Source: Gigantopelta aegis (Eukaryota > Mollusca > Gastropoda > Neomphalida > Peltospiridae). Taken from it: 64,000 bases of DNA. Numbering within the stretch: position 1 is the stretch's first letter; every line of letters begins with the position of its first letter. Shown here in pieces: positions 23,801-34,571 of this stretch. The stretch covers positions 74,244,674 through 74,308,673 of the forward strand of contig NC_054706.1 of the NCBI RefSeq assembly GCF_016097555.1, written 5' to 3'. The translations under genes were made by a program, and so were the position numbers. The notes under the pieces were generated by a model. It searched no databases. It was given only the letters and a program-made list of their open reading frames with translations, and had not been told where the DNA came from.

Positions 23801-26800
23801 AACACTAACCCTAACCCTAGGTTCAGTAGTCCGAAGGTTCAACACTAACCCTAACCCTAGGTTCAGTAGTCCGAAGGTTCAACACTAACCCTAACCCTAG
23901 GTTCAGTAGTCTGAAGGTTCAGTAGTCCAAAGGTTCAACACTAACCCTAACCCTAGGTTCAGTAGTCCGAAGGTTCAGTAGTCCAAAGGTTCAACACTAA
24001 CCCTAACCCTAGGTTCAGTAGTCCGAAGGTTCAGTAGTCCAAAGGTTCAACACTAACCCTAACCCTAGGTTCAGTAGTCCGAAGGTTCAGTAGTCCAAAG
24101 GTTCAACACTAACCCTAACCCTAAGTTCAGTAGTCCGAAGGTTCAGTAGTCCGAAGGTTTACTGACCTAACACCAGACTATTGAATTTTCGGACCATTGA
24201 ACCTTCAGACTATAGAGCGGTCCCCATCACAACCCACATACCTGCCACCACTTTCTTCAGAGAGCCACAACTGTTGTGTCTAGCAGTTTTTAAATCTGCA
24301 TGTAGTAGTGGTAATCAAAATTTCTGATGAAACTCTTAATTCAAACTTGACCACGGAAATGCAAGCTTTGTTTTAATTAATGATTGATAGTAAAAGTATA
24401 GAAATCAATTAATTCTTGAGTATATTTTGATTAAATATGCATCAGTAACAAGTGAAAATATGTAATAAAATCATGATTCTGTACAGGAGTCATGATTGCT
24501 GTCTGGTATTTCATTTCGTACAGATGTTAAATACAGCGTATACTACTGTGCATGTAGTTTACATAAAATGACATTGTACGGGGACTGTATGTAATGTAGC
24601 AGATTTATCAGCTGATTTTTTTACAATTTGAATAGTTTATCATTGCATGTATGCATATGTGTCTTTCCAGGAGTTTTTTCCACTATTCATCAGGTGGTTG
24701 TGAAAGAAGGATTTCTCGGATTATACAAGGGTAATGGTGTTCAGATGTTGAGAATCTTCCCATACGCTGCCATACAGTTTATGTCCTATGAACAGTACAA
24801 GAAGGTAAAGCCTAATGATTAAGTTGTATATTTAAATATGCTACACATTTATGTTAAGCATTTTTAGAATATAACTGAAGCCTACTTAGAACTGAAAAAA
24901 TTTATATGAATTTTTCTTTACTCAACATATATTAACAGTTTCATGCATACCAATTGTTAAAGATTTGGTGGAATCTTTATAAATTTTTAGAACATATTCC
25001 AATATTAAATTTCTCTTATTTAACAAAAGATTCCTTCAGAATGTTCCCATTGCATTAGTGTTTTGCTATTTTGCTTTGAGTCTTTAATACTGAATTTTGT
25101 ACTGAGGTTGTCTGGTTTTTATTGCAGCTTATCAAGAAATACTTGTCTGAAAACACCCACGTGATCAAATTGACTGCAGGATCTCTAGCTGGTATGTGCA
25201 GACACTTTAAAGTAACAAACCCTAGTTTTTAACACAACGGTGACTGAGTGTATTTTTCACTATAAGAGTCGTTTTTGATAATTGAAATCAGACATTATTT
25301 AAATGTTATTGTTTTTCTTTTTTGATTTTATTTACTATATATTTTGAAACTTTGGGTGCTAGCTACAAATTCATTCTTATCAATGGCTGGACCCTCATTA
25401 TGGTACCGGGGTGGCAACATTCTCAAAGAGAATTGCGAATACAGTACATATTCTGCTTCTCATAAGAATTTTAAAATTAGTTCTATACGTGTCTGTGATG
25501 ATGTTTTCAACTCTGTGTATTTTGTTTTTATCATATTGGTTTATGTTTAGCACAGTTCCGTACACTATATCCATTCCACTGTTCAACCGTAATGTTTGTT
25601 TGTATCTTCTTGAAGATTTTGTACTTGGTGTGTTAAGTCAGTATGCATTATTGTTTTTTTCCTGAATATGACTATTTCACAGCTGTTTACACCATGTTTT
25701 GCTAATAATTTTAGAAGTTTTGTGTTGACATTTGTCATTGCTTACCTTTGTCTGACAGCTAATAGCTGATGTGTTTTTCGTGCTGGGTGTCATTAAATAT
25801 TAATTCAATTAAGCTATGACCACATATACATGGATATGGATCTGATCATGCAGCAAATGCATACAGAAATGGGATGTGACAATCGGACGTAGTGTTCACA
25901 TATGTACGATTATAAATGCAATACATGTACGGCAATAGGTGTTCTAAGTTAAAAGGTAAATTTTGTTTTGTTTACCAACACCACTAACAGAGCACATTGA
26001 TTTATTAATCATTAATCACTGGCTATTGAATATCAAACATTTGGTCATTTCAGACTCGTAGTCTTAGAGGAAACCCGCTACCTTTTTTCCATTAGTAGCA
26101 AGGGATCTTGTATATGCATTTTCCAACAGACAGGACAGCACATATATACCTTTGACATACCAATCGCAGTATACTGGTTGGAACAGGGAAAACAGTCAGT
26201 GAATGGGTCCACTGAGGTGGATCGATCCTATGATGCATGCACCTGTACACAAATATATAAATGAAACAAAATATTTCCCTTAATGAGTAAATGGTCGGTT
26301 TTATACAGCCTCTACATAATCAAATTGTGATCAAATATATTGTCAAACACAGTGCAATCTTTTCTTGATTTTCTTGCTTTCTTTTTTTTATTCCTTCTTT
26401 CTTTCAACAATATTAATTTCTGTCCATATTTAAATAGTATAAATATATTACTGTTGTTAATGCTGTGGTATGTGTTACCTTGTCTATGGGAAAGTGCATA
26501 TAAAATATCCATTGCTAGTAATGGACAAATGTAGTGGGTTTCCTCTCTAAGACTGTGTCAGAATTTCCAAATGTTTGACAGCCAATAGCTAATACATCAA
26601 TGTGCTCTAGTGGTGTCGTTAAACAAAATAAACTTTTTTCAAATGAAACTAGCACGAGGGACTATACTTTCAACTTCTGGTGCACGGTTTGAAGTGCGGA
26701 TACGATTTCAATCGCTATTTGGAGTGATAAACAATATTGTGTCCGTATCCGGACATACGTGAACACCTCCACTAAAAACAATAGTTAGCCATTTTTGCCG

Positions 26801-29800
26801 TATCCAAATCCATATTCGTGTACATGTGCACACAGTTTTAGTCAGCAGCTGGATCAGATCGGTGTGAAATTTGTAAGTGCAAAGGTGTTCAGTTTTGTAA
26901 TTTTACTTGAAACACTAAATTATACCAACAGTTAAGAAAGATATATTTTCCACTTAAAGATAAAATATTTTTCTTTCAGAGTAATGAAAACTGCTCCATT
27001 ATGTAGACAGTTCATTCCATGTATACATGTAGCTGTCCATGCTATAAAAATGTCATAAAACCCTCACATGAATCTTCTCTTTTTTGTTTGCCTTTAGGTT
27101 TGACTGCAGTGGTCTTTACATATCCACTGGATGTCGTGCGAGCTCGACTTGCATTCCAGGTCAAAGGTGAACACATATACCTGGGTTTGCGACACACGGT
27201 CCGGTCCATTGTCCATGTGGAGGGGGGAACTAAGGCACTGTACAGAGGCTTAGTCCCCTCTATTCTCGGAATGGCACCATACGCAGGTGAGAAAAATAGT
27301 TACTGGGATAAAAATTGAATTTGAAAATTATCTTTTGCTATTAGGTGATGTTTTTTTAACCAGTATGTAGACTGATTCATTTTATCATAATCAAACAGAT
27401 TAATTTTGTAAAATGAGCTTTTTGGTAAATTTATTCTGAAATACATGTATAATCTACTGTGGGTGGAAGAAAGGAAGGAAGGAAATGTTTTATTTTTAAC
27501 GACACACTCAACACATTTTATTTATGGTTATATGGCATCAGACATATGGTTAAGGACCACACAGATATAAAGAGAGGAAACCCGCTGTCGCCACTACATG
27601 GGCTGCTCTTTTCGATTAGCAGCAAGGGATCTTTTCTATACACCATCCCACAGACGGAATAGTAAATACCACATCCTTTGTTACATCAGTTGTGGAGCAC
27701 TGGCTGGAACGAAAAATAGCCCATTGGAGTCACAGACGGGGATTGATCCTAAACCAACCATGCTTTCTTGCGAGTGCTTCACCACTGGGCTACGTTCCGC
27801 CCCTCTACTGTGGGTGGAAGCTGATACTGGGATGCAAGCCAGTGACTTATCCACTACACCACTGGGCTACGTTCCGCCCCTCTACTGTGGGTGGAAGCTG
27901 ATACTGGGATGCAAGCCAGTGACTTATCCACTACACCACTGGGCTACGTTCCGCCCCTCTACTGTGGGTGGAAGCTGAACCTGGGATGCAAGCCAGTGAC
28001 TTATCCACTACACCACTTGGCTACGTTCCGCCCCTCTACTGTGGGTGGAAGCTGATACTGGGATGCAAGCCAGTGACTTATCCACTACACCACTGGGCTA
28101 CGTTCCGCCCCTCTACTGTGGGTGGAAGCTGATACTGGGATGCAAGCCAGTGACTTATCCACTACACCACTGGGCTACGTTCCGCCCCTCTACTGTGGGT
28201 GGAAGCTGATACTGGGATGCAAGCCAGTGACTTATCCACTACACCACTGGGCTACGTTCCGCCCCTCTACTGTGGGTGGAAGCTGAACCTGGGATGCAAG
28301 CCAGTGACTTATCCACTACACCACTGGGCTACGTTCCGCCCCTCTACTGTGGGTGGAAGCTGAACCTGGGATGCAAGCAAGTGACTTATCCACTACACCA
28401 CTGGGCTACGTTCCTTCCCTCTACTGTGGGTGGAAGCTGATACTGGGATGCAAGCCAGTGACTTATCCACTACACCACTGGGCTACGTTCCGCCCCTCTA
28501 CTGTGGGTGGAAGCTGATACTGGGATGCAAGCCAGTGACTTATCCACTACACCACTGGGCTACGTTCCGCCCCTCTACTGTGGGTGGAAGCTGATACTGG
28601 GATGCAAGCCAGTGACTTATCCACTACACCACTGGGCTACGTTCCGCCCCTCTACTGTGGGTGGAAGCTGATACTGGGATGCAAGCCAGTGACTTATCCA
28701 CTACACCACTGGGCTACGTTCCGCCCCTCTACTGTGGGTGGAAGCTGATACTGGGATGCAAGCCAGTGACTTATCCACTACACCACTGGGCTACGTTCCG
28801 CCCCTCTACTGTGGGTGGAAGCTGAACTGGGATGCAAGCCAGTGACTTATCCACTACACCACTGGGCTACGTTCCGCCCCTCTACTGTGGGTGGAAGCTG
28901 ATACTGGGATGCAAGCCAGTGACTTATCCACTACACCACTGGGCTACGTTCCGCCCCTCTACTGTGGGTGGAAGCTGATACTGGGATGCAAGCCAGTGAC
29001 TTATCCACTACACCACTGGGCTACGTTCCACCCCTCTACTGTGGGTGGAAGCTGATACTGGGATGCAAGCCAGTGACTTATCCACTACACCACTGGGCTA
29101 CGTTCCACCCCTCTACTGTGGGTGGAAGCTGATACTGGGATGCAAGCCAGTGACTTATCCACTACACCACTGGGCTACGTTCCGCCCCTCTACTGTGGGT
29201 GGAAGCTGAACCTGGGATGCAAGCCAGTGACTTATCCACTACACCACTGGGCTACGTTCCGCCCCTCTACTGTGGGTGGAAGCTGATACTGGGATGCAAG
29301 CCAGTGACTTATCCACTACACCACTGGGCTACGTTCCGCCCCTCTACTGTGGGTGGAAGCTGATACTGGGATGCAAGCCAGTGACTTATCCACTACACCA
29401 CTGGGCTACGTTCCGCCCCTCTACTGTGGGTGGAAGCTGATACTGGGATGCAAGCCAGTGACTTATCCACTACACCACTGGGCTACGTTCCGCCCCTCTA
29501 CTGTGGGTGGAAGCTGATACTGGGATGCAAGCCAGTGACTTATCCACTACACCACTGGGCTACGTTCCGCCCCTCTACTGTGGGTGGAAGCTGAACCTGG
29601 GATGCAAGCCAGTGACTTATCCACTACACCACTGGGCTACGTTCCGCCCCTCTACTGTGGGTGGAAGCTGATACTGGGATGCAAGCCAGTGACTTATCCA
29701 CTACACCACTGGGCTACGTTCCGCCCCTCTACTGTGGGTGGAAGCTGATACTGGGATGCAAGCCAGTGACTTATCCACTACACCACTGGGCTACGTTCCG

Positions 29801-32800
29801 CCCCTCTACTGTGGGTGGAAGCTGATACTGGGATGCAAGCCAGTGACTTATCCACTACACCACTGGGCTACGTTCCGCCCCTCTACTGTGGGTGGAAGCT
29901 GATACTGGGATGCAAGCCAGTGACTTATCCACTACACCACTGGGCTACGTTCCGCCCCTCTACTGTGGGTGGAAGCTGATACTGGGATGCAAGCCAGTGA
30001 CTTATCCACTACACCACTGGGCTACGTTCCGCCCCTCTACTGTGGGTGGAAGCTGATACTGGGATGCAAGCCAGTGACTTATCCACTACACCACTGGGCT
30101 ACGTTCCGCCCCTCTACTGTGGGTGAAAGCTGATACTGGGATGCAAGCCAGTGACTTATCCACTACACCACTGGGCTACGTTCCGCCCCTCTACTGTGGG
30201 TGGAAGCTGATACTGGGATGCAAGCCAGTGACTTATCCACTACACCACTGGGCTACGTTCCGCCCCTCTACTTTGGGTGGAAGCTGATACTGGGATGCAA
30301 GCCAGTGACTTATCCACTACACCACTGGGCTACGTTCCGCCCCTCTACTGTGGGTGGAAGCTGATACTGGGATGCAAGCCAGTGACTTATCCACTACACC
30401 ACTGGGCTACGTTCCGCCCCTCTACTGTGGGTGGAAGCTGATACTGGGATGCAAGCCAGTGACTTATCCACTACACCACTGGGCTACGTTCCGCCCCTCT
30501 ACTGTGGGTGGAAGCTGATACTGGGATGCAAGCCAGTGACTTATCCACTACACCACTGGGCTACGTTCCGCCCCTCTACTGTGGGTGGGGATGCAAGCCA
30601 AGCTGATACTGGGATGCAAGCCAGTGACTTATCCACTACACCACTGGGCTACGTTCCGCCCCTCTACTGTGGGTGAAAGCTGATACTGGGATGCAAGCCA
30701 GTGACTTATCCACTACACCACTGGGCTACGTTCCGCCCCTCTACTGTGGGTGGAAGCTGATACTGGGATGCAAGCCAGTGACTTATCCACTACACCACTG
30801 GGCTACGTTCCGCCCCTCTACTGTGGGTGGAAGCTGATACTGGGATGCAAGCCAGTGACTTATCCACTACACCACTGATGTCTTTGATATTTAATATGTT
30901 TGTAATATTTAACATGTTTCTGATATTTAACCTGTTTAATATTTATCATGTTTTTAATATTAAACACATTTTTGGTATTTGACACTTCTTTGACATTTAA
31001 CATCTTTTTCATATTTATCATCTTTTTTAACTTTAACATGTTATTTTTATCATATTTTTAATATTTAGCATTTAATATGTATAACGTTTTTGATATTAAA
31101 CATGCTTTTAGTCTTTGGTATGCAATTTGTTTTTCTTGGGCGTGTTTCAGGTGTCTCGTTCTACAGCTTTGAAATGAGTAAAATATTTTGTCTTGAACAC
31201 TTTCCGGACGTCCTTGGGAAGCCGTCACCTCTAAGCACTGGAGGAGTTGTTCTGATTCTTCCAGCCAAGCTCTTGTGTGGTGGAATGGCTGGGGCAGTCG
31301 CACAGACAGTGTCGTGAGTCACTTCATGGGTTAACGAGTCATAATCTTTTTGCGGATCATTTTTGGGGGATAACTCTGTTGCATTAAACAGCTTGTAAAT
31401 ATTAATAATGGTTTTATTATCACAAGTAGAATTTTTTTTATCTAAAATGGAGAGGATATAGTGAAATGGATATTTTCAATTTTAAAATTAATATATGCAA
31501 ATTATCAAATTAAACAGTTACAATAAATCTTTTCAAGAAACCTATTTTCATTTGTAATTTATATACAATATAATACAATATAACATAATGTTAACCCAAA
31601 ACCCTAATTTATATAATTTTTAGAAACCATGCTTTCAGAATATACTAATTCATGCAAAAACGGCAGTAGCTGAATATAAAACTATTGCAGTTTTATGTGA
31701 AATATTCCCCAAGTTGTATTATTTAAATGTTCTCTTTGTTGTATTCAGATATCCCCTTGATGTGGTCCGACGTCGGCTTCAGCTGTCAACAATGCTGCCT
31801 GATTCTCATAAATATGAAAGGTGAATATTTTAGTTTATTTTCCTTTTCCATGGCTTCTAGATTATGGTAGCCTCACTTCTATGGCTAGTGATAATCAATG
31901 TTGGGCTAGTAAATAAGTTCTATTGCCTTGCCCAATGGCTACTAAATAGTTTTTGGTCAAATGCTACATTTAAGTCTAATTTGTAAACACGAATATCCTG
32001 CCCACCTAACCACTGCTCCCTCCCCACTAAGCTCTATCTATAGGTGACATATCCGATTAAAAATTGTAATTATTTAAAGTAGGGCTAGTGAATTTTTAAT
32101 CATGGCTAGTAAAAATGTTAAATCGCTGATCCCATGGCTAGTGAATGTTTAATCATGGCTAGTAAAAATGTTAAATCGCTGATCCCATGGCTAGTGGATT
32201 TTTTTAACAATTCTAGAAGACCTGCCTTTTCCCATCTAACATACAGGTACGTTTTCTTGAACCTCGGTAATAGTTAAGTATTTGTTTACCAACTATCAGC
32301 AGAATTAGTTTTTAGTTTTCTCTCAAGAATAGGTGAGATAATGTTAATAAATTAAAGAAAGTTGAAGATGAATAGCAGTGACTATGGTAACATAATAATG
32401 AGGGTTTTTTAATTGACAGGGTTCAGGGTCATAACTAAGTGTGTTTTTTTTGGTACTGTATTAAAAAATTTCAGTGGCCTTCTCAAGATAATATGAAATA
32501 TACTTTTTAATAAATAAACCAGCAAAGTTTATGCTGAATTCCTTTTTTGGTTCTTGAACAATAATGTTCAGTAATACAAACTACCAACATCAAGTGATGT
32601 CATGACATTCTCAAATGACATTTTACGTTCATCGAGAAATGAACAAAGGCACATTGCTATGGCTGGACCAATGGGATGACTTTAAATTGTAATGAATTAA
32701 TACAAATTTAATTATTTTCTTTGTAAAGAGTAATGTTTTGACAAGTATGATAGAACTTCTATGATCTGTAATGACTGTAACACAAGTTTAATTAACGAAG

Positions 32801-34554
32801 GAGTACTGTTTTAACTAGTACTGTAGAACTTCTATGATCTGATTAACCAAGGAGTACTGTGTTAACTAGTCCTGTAGAACGTCTATGATCTATAATGAAT
32901 GTAACACAACTTTAATTAACCGAGGAGTACTGTGTTAACTAGTCCTGTAGAATGTCTATGATCTGTAGTGAATGCAACACAAATTTAAATAACCGAGGAG
33001 TACTGTGTTAACTAGTCCTGTAGAATGTCTATGATCTGTAATGAATGTAACACAACTTTAATTAACCGAGGAGTACTGTGTTAACTAGTCCTGTAGAACA
33101 TCTATGATCTGTAGTGAATGCAACACAAATTTAAATAACCGAGGAGTACTGTGTTAACTAGTCCTGTAGAATGTCTATGATCTGTAATGAATGCAACACA
33201 ACTTTAATTAACCGAGGAGTACTGTGTTAACTAGTCCTGTAGAACGTCTATGATCTATAATGAATGCAACACAACTTTAATCAACCGAGGAGTACTGTGT
33301 TAACTAGTCCTGTAGAACGTCTATGATCTGTAATGAATGCAACACAAATTTAAATAACCGAGGAGTACTGTGTTAACTAGTCCTGTAGAACGTCTATGAT
33401 CTGTAATGAATGCAACACAAATTTAATCAACCGAGGAGTACTGTGTTAACTAGTCCTGTAGAACGTCTATGATCTGTAGTGAATGCAACACAAATTTAAT
33501 CAACCGAGGAGTACTGTGTTAACTAGTCCTGTAGAACGTCTATGATCTGTAATGAATGCCACACAAATTTAATCAACCGAGGAGTACTGTGTTAACTAGT
33601 CCTATAGAATGTCTATGATCTGTAGTGACTGCAACAACCGAGGAGTACTGTGTTAACAAGTCCTGTAGAACGTCTATGATCTGTAGTGAATGTAACACAA
33701 ATTTAATCAACCGAGGAGTACTGTGTTAACTAGTCTTGTAGAATGTCTATGATCAGTAGTGAATGTAACACAAATTTAATTAACCGAGGAGTACTGTGTT
33801 AACTAGTCCTGTAGAACGTCTATGATCTGTAATGAATGTAACACTGTGTTAACTAGTCTTGTAGAACGTCTATGATCTGTAGTGAATGCAACACAAATTT
33901 AATCAACCGAGGAGTACTGTGTTAACAAGTCCTGTAGAACGTCTATGATCTGTAGTGAATGCAACACAAATTTAATCAACCGAGGAGTACTGTGTTAACA
34001 AGTCCTGTAGAACGTCTATGATCTGTAGTGAATGCAACACAAATTTAATCAACCGAGGAGTACTGTGTTAACTAGTCCTGTAGAATGTCTATGATCTGTA
34101 GTGACTGCAACAACCGAGGAGTACTGTGTTAACAAGTCCTGTAGAACGTCTATGATCTGTAATGAATGTAACACTGTGTTAACTAGTCTTGTAGAACGTC
34201 TATGATCTGTAATGAATGCAAAACAAATTTAATCAACCGAGGAGTACTGTGTTAACTAGTCCTGTAGAATGTCTATGATCTGTAATGAATGTAACACAAA
34301 TTTAATTAACCGAGGAGTACTGTGTTAACTAGTCCTGTAGAACGTCTATGATCTGTAGTCGTCTGTTTGTGTTTCCTTTCAGTGGTTGGATTCAGACTCT
34401 GATCGTTATCTACAAGGAGCACGGCATGTCACAGGGCCTGTACCGAGGTCTCAGTGTCAACTACATCCGCATCATGCCGATGGTGGCTGTGTCGTTCACC
34501 ACATACGAGTCCATAAAGCAGATCCTGGGACTTGACACGGGTATAGACAGGTGA
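17811..34554 (+). CDS. SLC25A16: Mitochondrial carrier SLC25A16 (Graves disease carrier homologue)
   Basis: Eight exons join in frame to 963 nt, 320 residues plus TGA: 17811-17886, 22792-22884, 24671-24804, 25128-25191, 27098-27286, 31151-31313, 31749-31820, 34383-34554. All introns are GT-AG. The three carrier signatures are PLDRVKI at residue 38, PLDVVRA at 132 and PLDVVRR at 242, each followed by the second half of a two-helix repeat, so the fold is complete with six membrane segments. Stretches such as GIAGCCAKTTVAPLDRVK, VKEGFLGLYKGNG, RLAFQVKGEH and GLMP/GLVPS-ILGMAPYAG match human SLC25A16 (332 residues) closely. The family member is an inner-membrane carrier linked to coenzyme A import; its exact substrate is unsettled. 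The start has A at -3 and G at +4. Introns 1, 2, 5 and 7 are filled with repeats. Confidence 0.93.
17940..18062. mobile_element. Foldback element, left part (split by LINE)
   Basis: CTTGTGATATCATTTATCAG near 17971 and a TATCAACGAGTGCTGATA stretch ending at 18062 are inverted copies around a short centre. The expected outer right end (complement of CTTGTGATATC) appears only after the LINE, as ATATCACAAG near 20117. The LINE therefore inserted into this hairpin-forming element. Confidence 0.55.
18063..20115 (+). mobile_element. Non-LTR retrotransposon (I/Jockey-group LINE), 5' truncated, nearly intact
   Basis: In SLC25A16 intron 1, same strand as the gene. The reading frame starts in mid reverse transcriptase (SCLGKIYSSILNKRL, at about 18071) and holds motif A (FIDFHKAFDTV), motif B (GVKQGDNLSPTMF) and motif C (WADDLVLL). 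The C-terminus has the CCHC knuckle CKLCKKAVEDEAHFLVDC (C-x2-C-x8-H-x4-C). The 3' end is an (ATTGT)n tail at about 20080-20115. Damage is slight: a 67-bp tandem duplication at about 19223-19356 shifts the frame, and a single TGA at 19628 probably arose from CGA. Endonuclease and ORF1 are absent through 5' truncation. Clade assignment within the I/Jockey/CR1 group is uncertain. Confidence 0.85.
20116..22791. other. SLC25A16 intron 1, remainder
   Basis: AT-rich intron sequence. Apart from the foldback remnant at 20116-20150, no complete element, RNA gene or coding exon was recognised. The 3' splice site at 22791 has a moderate pyrimidine tract. Confidence 0.5.
22792..22884 (+). CDS. SLC25A16: SLC25A16 exon 2
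   Basis: Acceptor CTCCTCAG, donor GTCAGT. It encodes GIAGCCAKTTVAPLDRVKIL and LQAHNQHYKHL, the first carrier signature. Confidence 0.95.
22940..23030. mobile_element. Degenerate fragment of the 49880-type MITE
   Basis: TAATTACAATCGTTAAAA and GAAAACTCAGGATAGTCCCT followed by TTAA resemble the right end of the element at 49880-50247. Confidence 0.45.
23213..24225. repeat. Element with inverted ends filled by a 40-bp telomere-like array
   Basis: In SLC25A16 intron 2. The ends are inverted copies: CTCTATAGTCCGAAGGT at 23224-23240 and its complement (one mismatch) at 24201-24217. Inside are about 20 units with a 40-bp period: GGTTCAACAC TAACCCTAACCCTAG then GTTCAGTAGTCCGAA. Some units have an extra GGTTCAGTAGTCCGAA piece. 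The first unit has four TAACCC repeats in a row. TAACCC is the common animal telomere motif, but here it is embedded in a longer unit. Confidence 0.85.
24671..24804 (+). CDS. SLC25A16: SLC25A16 exon 3
   Basis: Acceptor TCTTTCCAG, donor GTAAAG, ending in phase 0. It encodes VKEGFLGLYKGNGVQMLRIF and PYAAIQFMSYEQYKK, the matrix helix and second membrane segment of repeat 1. Confidence 0.95.
25128..25191 (+). CDS. SLC25A16: SLC25A16 exon 4
   Basis: Acceptor ATTGCAG, donor GTATGT. It encodes LIKKYLSENTHVIKLTAGSL plus A, the inter-repeat linker and start of membrane segment 3. Confidence 0.92.
25757..25806 (+). mobile_element. SINE 3' tail fragment, tail type C
   Basis: TAATAGCTGATGTGTTTTTC then GTGCTGGGTGTCATTAAATA, the tail type also seen at 56155-56235 (complement) and 63958-64000. 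No body upstream. Confidence 0.55.
25964..26240 (-). mobile_element. SINE, alternative head, tail type B
   Basis: Minus strand in SLC25A16 intron 4. Tail TTATTAATCATTAATCACTG near 26000, body AGCAAGGGATCTTGTATATG, and head-side GGGTCCACTGAGGTGGATCG as in the copy at 4688-5066. Confidence 0.7.
26458..26638 (+). mobile_element. 5'-truncated SINE, tail type B
   Basis: It begins at GCTGTGGTATGTGTTACCTT and runs to the GTGGTGTCGTTAAACAAAAT tail. The head is missing. Confidence 0.75.
27098..27286 (+). CDS. SLC25A16: SLC25A16 exon 5
   Basis: Acceptor GCCTTTAG, donor GTGAGA. It encodes YPLDVVRARLAFQVKGEH and YRGLVPSILGMAPYA, the second carrier signature and its partner helix. Confidence 0.95.
27470..27803 (-). 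mobile_element. tRNA-derived SINE, tail type A, with 17-bp target duplication; founder of the 77-bp satellite
   Basis: Minus strand, full length, in SLC25A16 intron 5. Flanked by perfect 17-bp repeats TCTACTGTGGGTGGAAG at 27453-27469 and 27804-27820. The A box (complement of CCACTGGGCTA) lies in the head near 27781-27791. The 77-bp array starts immediately at its 5' end. Confidence 0.88.
27804..30880. repeat. 77-bp satellite array, about 40 copies
   Basis: The period is exactly 77 bp (CTACTGTGG at 27805, 27882 and onward). Units are almost identical: TCTACTGTGGGTGGAAGCTG, ATACTGGGATGCAAGCCAGT, GACTTATCCACTACACCACT, GGGCTACGTTCCGCCCC. Variants include an AACCTGGG form spaced 4, 1, 6, 5 and 5 units apart and one partly duplicated unit near 30585-30610. 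Each unit joins the last bases of the SINE head to flanking DNA. Near identity means recent amplification or ongoing homogenisation. ORFs seen in it are shadows of the repeat. Confidence 0.95.
30881..31112. repeat. Degenerate short tandem repeat (about 18-20 bp units)
   Basis: Repeated variants of GATATTTAACATGTTTTT between the satellite and exon 6, about a dozen imperfect units. Confidence 0.6.
31151..31313 (+). CDS. SLC25A16: SLC25A16 exon 6
   Basis: Acceptor GTTTCAG, donor GTGAGT, ending in phase 2. It encodes VSFYSFEMSKIF and LLCGGMAGAVAQTV, the end of repeat 2 and start of repeat 3. Confidence 0.94.
31749..31820 (+). CDS. SLC25A16: SLC25A16 exon 7
   Basis: Acceptor GTATTCAG, donor GTGAAT. 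It encodes YPLDVVRRRLQLSTMLPDSH and KYE, the third carrier signature. Too short for a normal ORF list. Confidence 0.93.
31850..32215. repeat. GGCTAGT-rich region with a tandem duplication
   Basis: In SLC25A16 intron 7. ATGGCTAGTAAAAATGTTAA and CGCTGATCCCATGGCTAGTG occur twice in a row at about 32095-32200, within a region of scattered GGCTAGT motifs. Confidence 0.55.
32695..34358. repeat. 73-bp minisatellite, about 22 copies
   Basis: In SLC25A16 intron 7. The unit includes GTCTATGATCTGTAGTGAAT, GCAACACAAATTTAATCAAC, CGAGGAGTACTGTGTTAACT and AGTCCTGTAGAAC; spacing of 73 bp was checked at 33246, 33319 and 33392. Early units are more diverged. Some later units carry deletions (for example a shortened ACAACCGAGG join at about 33630 and 34110). 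The array runs to 24 bp before the exon 8 acceptor. Confidence 0.92.
34383..34554 (+). CDS. SLC25A16: SLC25A16 exon 8 (terminal)
   Basis: Acceptor TTTCCTTTCAG only 24 bp after the last unit of the 73-bp array. It encodes GLYRGLSVNYIRIMPMVAVS and FTTYESIKQILGL, then a short tail and TGA. Confidence 0.94.
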
Positions 34555-34571
34555 TGGTTGCTGCACTCTAG

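Noticed and set aside
23238-24160. True interstitial telomere or chromosome end
   Set aside because: TAACCC occurs mostly as pairs inside a 40-bp unit bounded by inverted ends, within an intron of an intact gene.
25800-26900. hAT-like element suggested by ACATGGATATGGAT and a loosely inverted partner near 26810
   Set aside because: The similarity is too patchy and the ends could not be placed.
27598-30676. Open frames within the 77-bp array as genes
   Set aside because: Because 77 is not a multiple of three, all frames cycle through the same unit. The peptides are repeat shadows in an intron.
27804-30880. CRISPR-like array
   Set aside because: Units are contiguous with no unique spacers, and the genome is eukaryotic.
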